NCBI GenBank assembly: GCA_022570795.1
Contig: JAKUDP010000010.1
Coordinates: 620,001 to 684,000, forward strand
From: Sphaerulina vaccinii
Lineage: Eukaryota; Ascomycota; Dothideomycetes; Mycosphaerellales; Mycosphaerellaceae
Length of the DNA: 64,000 nt
Reading direction: 5' to 3'
Shown here one piece after another: positions 45,233 to 54,238 of this stretch. A program made the position numbers and the translations under genes. The notes below the pieces were generated by a model. It ran no database searches. It was not told the DNA's origin and saw only the letters and a program-made list of their open reading frames with translations. The stretch's first letter is position 1. The number at the start of each line of letters is the position of its first letter.

Positions 45233-45515
45233 ATAAGTCTAAAAGTAGTTAAATATAAATAAAATTAACTAAAATTAACTAATACTCTAAGGAAGTATAT
45301 AAGAAGTACTCTCTACTACTACTACTATAGCCAGGCTACTAGCTACTAATAGTAAGGTATTATAAGTAGTATAGTAGGCTTTTAGATTTTCTAAATAAAG
45401 TTTTATAATCTCTATAACTATCTAAAGCTTCTCTAAGTATCTATATATTTATATATCTATATTTCAAAATCGAGCTAATTAGTATATACCAAAAGTACTA
45501 GTTAGGCCCTTAGAC

Positions 45516-45636
45516 TACCTACGGCAAGATTCCGAATGAGGACTAGTTTGCCAAGGCAGTATGATAACTAAGACTTGCCTGCGGCAAGATTCCGAATGAG
45601 GACTAGTTTGCCAAGGCAGTATGATGACTGAGACTA
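45516..45636. repeat. Right end of the transposon: 60-bp unit in tandem
   Basis: A 60-bp unit (CGGCAAGATTCCGAATGAGG core) occurs twice, at about 45516-45575 and 45576-45635. The outer copy carries the intact terminal repeat; the inner copy differs at four sites (45517, 45521, 45566, 45570), all TpA where the outer copy has TpG. Confidence 0.9.
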
Positions 45637-45645
45637 AGGCACTGT
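45637..45645. repeat. 9-bp target-site duplication, right copy
   Basis: AGGCACTGT directly after the right terminal repeat, identical to 35455-35463. Confidence 0.85.
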
Positions 45646-46026
45646 AACTCTGCCAACTTCGCTAAATGCACAGAACTTGATGCAGAATGGAGACCGGACC
45701 TTCAAGAACATGTGTGCCTAGCGACGTGTCTTGAAGATCGTTGTAGAGAACGGTGTCGCTCTGCAAAGAAAGGTGAATACTGGGAACCCGCCAAACAACT
45801 CTGCACCAAGCCTCGTAGCGTGGTGACCTGAGAGCTCCCGTGCAGGATCCCATTAGCGTCCGCTATACCACAGCCAATAGAGAGCACATTTGCATGTCAC
45901 GAGCGAACGCGTCTTGCCAAGGATAACAAGCACGCTGTGACACGACAGGTCTCACGCGTCGTCATTCCTTTCTTCTTTTTCTACTCTCTGACCATCGACG
46001 ATATCACGCGTTAGCAGACAATCATC
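45646..46026. other. Intergenic right of the transposon
   Basis: About 380 bases of normal composition. No gene recognised. Confidence 0.4.
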
Positions 46027-47263
46027 ATGCCTGCAGCAAGAGTCAACGATCGGTTCATCATCAACCTCGAACAACATGCTCCGGAATTCATAGATGGTAA
46101 GCCTTACATAGTGTGGCTTCAAGCACAATGTCAGAAGTTCTTCATGGCAGTCATACCCAAGCTTCATGTTTTCGCGATGGGTCTGAACGTTTGGCGTCTT
46201 AGTCGCTGGCTCTTGACCAGATACAGGCTCGCATATCACGTTAGGCTTCTGATATGTGAAGTTTCACTGCTATCGCGGCTCACTGACCAAAACAGATGAA
46301 ATCCAGGAGCTCAAGATGGTTGAATACTTCAGCAGACCCAACCACTGCGGTGGTGCAATGAGCGTGAAGGGCAACCCAGAACGCCAACGCCTGTCGAATG
46401 GCAAATACGTCGAATGGAAAGATGTCAAAGTGGTGAAAGTCCTGGACGGCCTGGAGTTTGATGTTGAAAAGAAAGTTCCCGATGAGAGAAAGACACTTGT
46501 GTGGTATCATATGTTCGACAATGGACTGGAGAAGTACCGACGTCTTCCAAAGTGGGAGAAACCCAAGAACAAACATATGACATCCGGCACAGGAGCGCAA
46601 TGGAGAGAGTACTACAAGTCCCTTGGTAGCCCTGCTGAACTTGATGTCTCTCAGACTGTGGAGGCTGACCATCTGCCTGGCTACGAGCTGTTCAATATTC
46701 CGCTGAAAGAACGAAGTACGACCTTCCAGGCCGCCGCAAAGGAGAACAATACCTCATCTGCTTCGGCGTCAGCACCAGCCACTGCGCAAACCACACATGC
46801 GCTTGAGCCTGTCTCAACTTATGTATCAGCCTCCACACATGAGATACCATTACTGTATGGCATCAACGACAAAATCGATATCACTCCTATCTCACCGCCA
46901 GAACGATTTGGCTTTCGCGACTACGAAACAAATGAAGACATGATGAATTCGTGTGTTTACCCGGGAAAGAAGCCCACGCCCGAAGAAGAAGCTCGTGAAG
47001 TCCGTAAAGCTGTGGGCTGTCAAGTTGATCGCAGCTGTGATCAAATCCGAGCCTGCATCTCACGCTTGGTCAGATACAGCACTGACCAGGACGTTGGCGG
47101 GAAATGGTCCTTGGACGCTTTCCGGCAAGCTCTGGGCGGTATCAATGAGAGAAGCAGGCTGGAAGGCTTCCTGGAGAGAAGAGGAGCCAAAGGTCCATCG
47201 GCTGGTGCTAGGTCAGTCGTCTTTCAGCTTGCATGGGAGTTCTTCAAGAGAGAGACGTGCTAG
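46027..47263 (+). CDS. Unrecognised protein, 345 residues, C-terminus probably frameshifted
   Basis: Exon 1 46027-46096 and exon 2 46296-47263, joined in phase 1 across a 199-bp intron (GTAAGC, CACTGACC branch, ACAG), longer than its neighbours. The N-terminal half is compact and mixed-charge (MVEYFSRPNHCGGAMSVKG, YVEWKDVKVVKVLDGLEFDV, LVWYHMFDNGLEKYRRLPKW). A Ser/Thr/Ala-rich linker follows near residues 170-200, then a helical domain ending VVFQLAWEFFKR. Immediately after, a GA run (47247-47256) puts the frame into TAG at 47261. Two bases fewer would continue RDVLGIPLPSAKTMQ into a Lys/Gly-rich tail ending at 47436. I do not recognise a domain. Confidence 0.6.
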
Positions 47264-47436
47264 GTATCCCTTTGCCCTCTGCGAAGACAATGCAGCCAAG
47301 CGGGGAGAAGACCGGTGGCAAGCGTAAGCGAGCAGTGCTAGCAGAGAAGGCTGGAAATGAGGTTCCGAAGTCAGGTGAAGATGCTGGCGGTAAGCGTGCG
47401 AAGACTGGGTCAGTCGAGGCTCCACTGGTGATCTGA

Positions 47437-48672
47437 AGTAGGTTGGCTGGGAGATCCGCAGATTAAGAGGTCAGATCTGAGCAAGTTTCTCTGAAGGTGT
47501 GGAGACACCTTCCAGCGGGATCTGTCGGTGAGCTCATCGCGGTGGTAGGACATCGAGGCGCGGAAGTCATTAGAGAGCGTTAGAGAGCTATGTTGGATAT
47601 GCCGCAGCGTTGACGTTGTAAGATTTGTATACTTAATCAATGATGCGAAGATGAACTGTGATTAGGTCTGAAGTGCGAACCATTCACAGCGCGAACGACA
47701 AGGAGTGTAGTAAGCATACGAGGACCGGCAATGGATAAGTCGGGTTTCCCTGTGATCCTCAATGTTTGACGAGACGACTCGTCTCTCCCGTGAATGTCAC
47801 AGTTGAGAGAGGCCGTATGCGGTTGACCCGGCGTGGTCCTTGCAAGAACACAGAGAGCATCAAATCAGGGATGAACTCCGCCACACTTGGGCAACGTTCT
47901 GACATGCCTTCACGATGCGATCGGCGTGGTGATCTTGACAACGGGAGAATTGCGGCCACGGAGTAAGAAATATGTGTGCTTGAGATCGTGTTGTGAGTGT
48001 CGGCAGGTCAAAATCTGCCGGATCTGCTGAGCTTTTCCGGCCAAAGGTGGCATCCCATCTGAGCGGCGAAGAGGACGAACACTGCAGTGGAGGTAGTCAA
48101 GTTTGGTGGGAGGTTTAAGCTGGATACCAGCCATATCTACCGATGTATCATCTTCTCTTTCTCTCCTCCACTTCACCTCGCCGAGGTTTCCCATCGCACA
48201 CCGCTAGCCGCCTCCATCCAGTGGTCAAGCTTATACTGGACTTGCCACCTTCCCACGCCAGCCATCTAGCCTGCGAATCACTGTCCCTTCTCCTTTCCAT
48301 CCCAGCTTTCGCATGTATTTTGAAGCAAAGAAACCGCCTCTTTCGCTTCGTTCCAAGTCATATCATAATAGCCATTCATGCATTCCCATAACTCTTCTCA
48401 CGCCGTAAGGTATATCCTCCAATAGTGAACAGAGCAGAGAGCAGTAAGTAAGTAGTAAGACTCAACGCCAGAATGCGTTCTGCGCTGCGTCTAGCAATCG
48501 CTTTCTTGTGGTCTTTTTCTGTCATTGTCGTATTCTTCTCTTCGCAAGCATTTCCTCCACACATCGAGGCTTTTCTCGTACAACGCTCACAGCAAGAAGG
48601 GAATCGTTCCGCCTTTATACATTCGTTCGTAACCATTCCAAAAGAGCTTTAGCATCATGGTCGTCATCATCG
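47437..48672. other. Intergenic
   Basis: About 1.2 kb between the unrecognised gene and PDE2. A small hairpin (AAGGTGT and ACACCTT arms, about 47493-47511) is present. An 86-codon minus-strand frame at 48376-48636 has one hydrophobic stretch but probably lies in the PDE2 3'UTR. Confidence 0.4.
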
Positions 48673-51496
48673 TCAAGGAGAGTGATCCGCAGAAGATGTC
48701 TGACCGGAGTTGTCTGCTCCGGCCGTATCGCCGCGTCGTCTCTTCCAGAACTTCAGCCCTCGTAAACGGCTACGGCTGCGCGACTCTCGCATTTGCGGTT
48801 CCGACTTGCGTGCATCCATTCGCGACGATAAAGCTGAATCTCCGCTCGCTACTCTCGAGATCATATGCGACGAGTCAGTCTTGCTCGGGATCACTGTTTC
48901 CGAGAGTGCTGCAGGTGCCGACGAATGATGTGTTGTTGTGCCATCCAGACCATCTGGCGTCTCTGTGGCAGATGGAGCTGATGTAAAACTGCCGTGCTGT
49001 GTTCCGGACTGAATCGAATCATCTTCTGTAGGGGCGAGCGAGGAGGCCGCTGTGGATGGAGATTGAGCTTCCATCGTTGTAGAAGGTATTGAGTACCGCT
49101 GCGCAGTCGAAGCTTGCTGTTGTGTGTCTCGCTTGAGGCTTGTGCGTTTTGACAGCCCTGAACTCCTGGCCGGCGATGATGGTTTGCTAATCCGAGTCTG
49201 CGACGACGACGGTGAGCTTCTGGTAGCTGGACTACCCTGACTAGTAACCAGAATGGTGGTCAGGCTTTCTTCTTTGCTTCCGCGTCGGGAGCCTGGGTAA
49301 TTCTGGTGAAGTTGCCAGCCAGCATCTGCTGACCCTCTTCGCGAGCCTGCGGGAACCATGTTCTGCTGCGCATATGCGCTCAACTCATGCATATGGTTCA
49401 GCGCTACGTCCTTACTAGAACGTCGGCTACCGCCAGTGGTTGGAGACAGTTGTATTGCGCTTGGCCATAGAACCGGAGTAGACGAGCGCTTCTCCTCGGC
49501 CATGGAGGGTCCTAACGAAAGGTGCTGACGCTGCTCACTGGCAGGATGTCGTATAGGTGTTCCGAGATGGCCCACATCGACGGGGAGCTGGCGCCTCATT
49601 GGAGACGTAGGCGTCTGTGGCACTTCGATCGGCACTGCGGCAGGTTCGGATTCTCGTTTGCGAAGACGAGCTTCCTCAACTTGTGAGTCCGTGACAGAGC
49701 CATACGTCTTCGATGCGCGTCGATTGTTGCCACCCGCTTCTCGTATAGCAGTCTCTTCTGCAATCCTCTTCTCCCAGATTTCCTTATTGTGTTCCAGCTC
49801 GGATAGCGTGCAGGACACATTCGGCATGACCTCTGAAATGCCTCGAAAAAGTGGAAATCCAAACAAGTTCATGAAGCCCTTTTGGCTTTGGGCTGCTGCG
49901 AGCAGGTCGTTCTCGTCCGGAGGCCCACCAAACAGACAAGTGGGTATTTGAAGTTCAGATTCGAGTTCTCCTTGTCTGGCGAACTCATGCATGAGGATCT
50001 TAGCCCATTGTGCGGATACTTCAAAGGGACGCGCGACGTTCGAGATATCTGCGGCCTTCAGTAATAATGCCATTGCGAGCTCTTTCGCGTGTGTTCTGTC
50101 TTTATCGCTCCAGTCTGTCAAAGCGGAATCGCTGCTTTCCATCTTCTGCTTCAGATCGCTGAGATAGCCCATATACTCAAAGTGCCTTTGCATATCGGTC
50201 GCGAGGATGGTCGTAATCATATTGTTCCGAAACTGCGCAATTCCATTCAGCTGAGGCCAGTGTCGTCGTAACAGCTGCGAGTATGCTGCGCAGTGGTAGT
50301 TCTCCAGAACAGACTTGTCATTATACAAGTGTGCTAGCTGGTGGCTACTAGCCACCAGGAAAGCGTTGTTCACGCCAGGATGTCCCACATCATGTCCGAT
50401 TGCAGATACAAGCAGAATCAAGGCCTCCGTGGGAGTTAAGAGTTGTTCGACAGCATTAGGCTCCATATGTTCTTTGCACTTTGGCGGAACTCGTCCTGTT
50501 GGCGGGCACAGTCGTATGTCGCATAGGAAGACGTATAGTGACTGAGTCACATCAACAGCGTGCCGCCAGTTGTGATAGTGCACCTCTCGCTCGTGCTTGT
50601 ATTCGCGCCGGGCTGCCAGAACGAAGGTCATCAATTGAGGCCGAGGTATGCGATAGGGCTCCAGGCCTGTGTTCTGCAGAACGTGCTCAAGCATGATCAT
50701 GGCGGCGTACGCTAGTTCGTCCATATCAAAGTCATGCGCAGGAAAGTTCCATTGGACTACAGCATCCTCTACTGCTTTCCTGCGTGCAGCTGAAAGTATT
50801 TCGTCAGGTCGATGGCTGGCGACCTGCGGTTTTGTGTTGTCAGTGATGTGCTTCACTAGACCACGGGCCATTCCAGAGGCCAATGCCTTTGCCGGTACTC
50901 TGGTCGTCTCCTTGATGTGACCAGTAAGCTGATGTACAGCTTCGGCGCACAAAGGACTGCGCATCGTGTCGATGGCTCCAGCTTCCAGGTACGTGCTTTC
51001 GAACGAGGCATCCAAGAATCGTGCAGGGTCCACTGATGCATCCGTTGCGAGGAGCACAAAGGACATTACTTGGCGAGCGTAGCGTTTCGACTGCACACCA
51101 GCCGCCAGCTTCTGAAGAAATTGCACGGCATCGGTGCCCGAGTCCTCCTTGTCCGACTCGACGAATTCTGCCAGAACAGCAGTGGGATTAGTGCTGGCAA
51201 ATGTCTCTAACCTGCTCAGACATTTCTCATAATCTGAGCTCACGAATACTGTATATTGTCAGACATGTATGTGCAATCGATCGCCCGTAAGCTTGCGCAC
51301 CTGATTCGAAACCCCCCAAATCCTCATCGAGAAGCTTTCGCATATTCTGATATACGTTGAATAAGGAAGGGCGTAGCGCGCGGTCACTCGAGGTTGTGAC
51401 CGGCGGCCTTGAGGCCTCGAATAGCTCGCATATATCGTTGTCGGTCTTTGGGCAATAGTAGACAACCCTACAAGAGTCATCATCGTTCGCTTCCAT
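48673..51496 (-). CDS. PDE2: High-affinity 3',5'-cAMP phosphodiesterase
   Basis: Exon 1 51496-51301 and exon 2 51248-48673 (minus), with a 52-bp intron (GTGCGC to ACAG); 923 residues. The class I PDE catalytic domain covers about residues 220-570: metal ligands in HNWRHAVDVTQ and GHDVGHPGVNN, then the conserved helix ending LLKAADISNVARPF, whose Asp is the third metal-site residue. Product: AMP from cAMP, lowering PKA signalling; yeast Pde2 and Magnaporthe PdeH are the counterparts. The C-terminal 300 residues are Ser/Thr/Pro-rich with repeated RRGS/SRRGSK, good basophilic kinase sites, and end in KFWKRRRGD. This tail is much longer than in yeast and is probably disordered. Confidence 0.93.
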
Positions 51497-52430
51497 CTGT
51501 TTTGCGACGGCACGCGAGCTGGTCGCAATCGTCCCCGCTGATCTAGTCTCGGTTGCGGTTTATGCGAGGTCGCACTCGGTTATGCTCTGGTGGGCTTCGT
51601 GAGAGCGACGGCGACGTGCGCGCTCCGATCAGAGGATGGCGGTTGCCAGGGAGGTAATGTCTGGCCGTAATCGCGCATAGATCTGCTTCAGATGCGCCTT
51701 GTTCGCAGTGGGGAAAGAACAATGGCTATCGGAGTATAGGATCGCAATTGAAAGGCAAGGACGACATCTGAGCCGAGCAGAAGAGCAGCAGCGCCGCAAT
51801 GGCAACCACGACCCGGCACGCAATGTGTTCGTATCGGTTTGATCGGTATGTAAGGCTCGGTCGCACCGTGCAGGGAGGGGGGTCTGCGTGCGTGTGTCGT
51901 CGAGGGAATGTGAACAGCGCAATTTCAGTGTGGAATGTCTCGTGTCCTCTCGCTGTCTCGTTCTCTGCTGTCGGGTAGTAGGAGGTAGTGTACAAAGCAA
52001 ACCGTGGTCTGGTAGGGGTGGGGAATGGAAACAGAGAAGAGTTGCAAGGTGTGTCGCTGTGAGGAGCGGAGCAGCGAGAGATCGACCAGAAACTCAAAGG
52101 CAAGTTCACACCTTCCATTCGTCTTCGAGAAGGCAGAACAGACCCACTCTGAGTGAATCACGGCAAGGATTCCTTGTCTCTCAATATCAACCCTGTCATC
52201 CGCCATCCTTCTGCTGATGATGAGACTACTGCTGTCTGTCTATTCCTCTGTCTCCGCCCTCTGTCTGACACTTATGACCTGTCTCTCCGCACGGACAACT
52301 GCGGACTGCATCCTCCGTCAGTGCTTCTTCTTCACGTGGCGGTTCGATGGCCTGATGCTGCAGGCTCCCTCAAAATCCAACGTCATATGCGACCATCCGG
52401 CGTCCCGTACTCGAGGAAGATGGAAGCGTA
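51497..52430. other. Intergenic, PDE2 promoter region
   Basis: About 930 bases upstream of PDE2. Open frames are present on both strands without protein character. Pyrimidine-rich stretches occur, typical of fungal promoters. Confidence 0.4.
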
Positions 52431-52562
52431 CAACGTCTTCGCACATCGGAATGTTAAAACCTTTCCGAGTATCCTTGTCAATTCTGGGATTGCAACAAAT
52501 CAACGTCCTCAAAGACCACGGGCCGCACCATATGTTTAACATTCCGATGCGCGAAGACGCTG
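52431..52562. mobile_element. 132-bp MITE-like element with 28-bp TIRs and TA duplication
   Basis: The left arm 52431-52458 starts CAACGTCTTCGCACATCGGA; the complement of 52535-52562 is the same with two A/G differences. Both ends abut TA (52429-52430 and 52563-52564). There is no coding capacity. TA duplication and CA-starting TIRs fit a non-autonomous Tc1/mariner or pogo derivative. Confidence 0.75.
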
Positions 52563-52890
52563 TATTACGGCCACTCTCGCGCTGCACACTTCACTCGATA
52601 GAGGTGTAGATCTACCAGCTACGGATGTAGGCATGAGTGCCCGCCGCATCGCTACCCAAAAGTGACTGAGTACTTATCATGGATCGTCTGCCTACGAAGA
52701 TCCTAGCACCCTCGAGGTTGGATGCAAAGGAACTTCCAGAACTCTTCACCTGTGCGTCTGCAAAAGCCAGCTTACCCGTACCTTCAAGCCTCGTGGTAAG
52801 ATGTGGTGCGGCTCTATCGGAAAGGACGCTGTGCGCGGTAAGCGCAGCGAAAGACAAATCTACGGCGCCCTCCCAGCGTACAACAAGAAT

Positions 52891-53207
52891 AGAGGGTTTT
52901 TATGGGTAGCTGAGAGGGCAGGCTAAAAGGGTAGCTGAGATACCTCTTGGGGAAACCTCGTCGTCCTTTCGTGATTCGTTCAAACAACGAAACAGAGTCC
53001 ACTTCTCCGGCTATACTACAAACGGGCTAGGGAAAGTTCCTCTTTGCGGCATGACCTGGTAGCTGAGACCTCTTAGCTACTAGGCTAATAGAATTTGCGG
53101 CCTTCCGAATCCAGCGACGAAGACCGCCGGCGAGGTTGCGCCGGCGTCAAAAGAGGCAATAGCCACCTGTCTAACCTGCACCCTCAGCTACCCTATAAAA
53201 GCCCTCT
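52891..53207. mobile_element. 317-bp non-autonomous TIR element
   Basis: The left arm AGAGGGTTTTTATGGGTAGC (52891 onward) matches the complement of the right arm AGAGGGCTTTTATAGGGTAG (ending 53207) over about 32 bp, with three mismatches and one gap. AAT flanks both ends (52888-52890 and 53208-53210); a TA duplication is an equal reading if the TIR starts one base in. The motif GGTAGCTGAGA recurs inside near 52930 and 53059, like sub-terminal transposase sites. No ORF of its own. Confidence 0.7.
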
Positions 53208-54238
53208 AATGAATCCTGGACGCCACACGACGATGCTTGTCGTGGCCGACTCGTCAACTTCGGCCAGACCAGAACACAGCGAGCAAGGCCGAGTGAACAC
53301 CTTATCCACATTACCTTGACATTACCAGACGACTGGGATACCAATATCCCAATGGGCTCCTGTCCACGACACGAGGCTTCAACCTTCGTTGCATACAGCA
53401 CATCCATCCTTACCGGCACGGTGTGCCCTCAACGCCGATATCCTTCACCTCACCACTGCTGTACGACAAAGGAGGTGCAGGCTCTCCCTGACCTCTACTG
53501 TCTCAACTCATATATCAAATCAGGCAAATCGTCGGAAACACACAAGCAGGCAACATCACCTGATAATATCAGACTTACATGACAGGTACCATGTTCGCCA
53601 CCCTTCCGCGTTGCTTGCTTCTTACGCTCCCTTCCATCGGCGTCGCTGTACTACTCAAATTGCTTCCGCCATAAGAAGCAAAAGCACAAGCAAGCAGGAG
53701 TAGCCTCACAATCACCCTGGGGGACGTTTCGAGGACATCAAGACTCGAATACATTGTGACCTATGCTTGTATACCCTGGCTGCCTCTAGGCTTCATTTCC
53801 ACGCTCCACTCTACCACCGGATCATCTCAACCTCAACACACGCTGCACCAGGAACCTCGCAACACATGGATTGTCCTGATCGTCGCTACGTCCACGGCTG
53901 TGCGATAGCCACATTCGAGTCTTGTTACTTTGACATTCTATCATGCATGACAATCTAAACTTCAACAACGCTTGAACGCTAGACATAAAGAATACCTCGA
54001 CGTCACGCTACTCAATTTCTCGCTTTTCCTCAACTTCTCGTGGTTAATGGTCAAAGTGGGCGACTCTGGAGACCCCTCCATCATCGAGTTCAGTCCACTC
54101 TTTCAATATGCTGATCCTGGCTTCTTCGGTGCTGTTGTCCTCGAGCACATCATACAGCCTACCAATATCGCCGAGACCCAAGCCAGAACGTGTTCTAAGC
54201 CGGGCGGCGACCCAATCTCCAAGAGTGTCGGGAATCTC
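53208..54238. other. Intergenic, 3' of the TGL gene
   Basis: About 1 kb with only short unconvincing open frames and no repeat or RNA gene that I recognise. Confidence 0.4.

Larger units (their letters stand above)
35464..45636 (+). mobile_element. 10.2-kb RIP-degraded TIR DNA transposon with helicase and DUF6589-like ORFs
   Basis: The ends are a perfect 15-bp inverted repeat, TAGTCTCAGTCATCA at 35464-35478 and its complement at 45622-45636, flanked by the 9-bp duplication AGGCACTGT. A second inverted pair lies just inside (35515-35557 against 45469-45516). Between about 35,530 and 45,575 CpA and TpG are almost absent while TpA is extreme, the mark of RIP. Three plus-strand frames are open except for TAG/TAA, as expected where CAG, CAA and TGG mutated. 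TGA stops are rare. Order: helicase, 73-bp minisatellite, DUF6589-like ORF, 248-bp duplication, third ORF. TIRs, a 9-bp duplication and an SF2 helicase recall the AcademH lineage; Mutator-like elements also make 9-bp duplications. It is long dead in this copy. Confidence 0.9.

Noticed and set aside
35464..45636. AT-rich block as a centromere or isochore
   Set aside because: Exact TIRs, a 9-bp duplication and three readable frames show a single mutated transposon.
35464..45636. LTR retrotransposon or Starship-type element
   Set aside because: The ends are inverted rather than direct long repeats; no reverse transcriptase or integrase motif, and no recognisable DUF3435 tyrosine recombinase.
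45662..45887. Overlapping short minus-strand frames right of the transposon
   Set aside because: Two overlapping frames of about 60 codons without conserved residues; chance openings.
48376..48636. 86-codon minus-strand frame with one hydrophobic stretch
   Set aside because: Lies directly downstream of PDE2 on the same strand, most likely 3'UTR; no support beyond an ATG.
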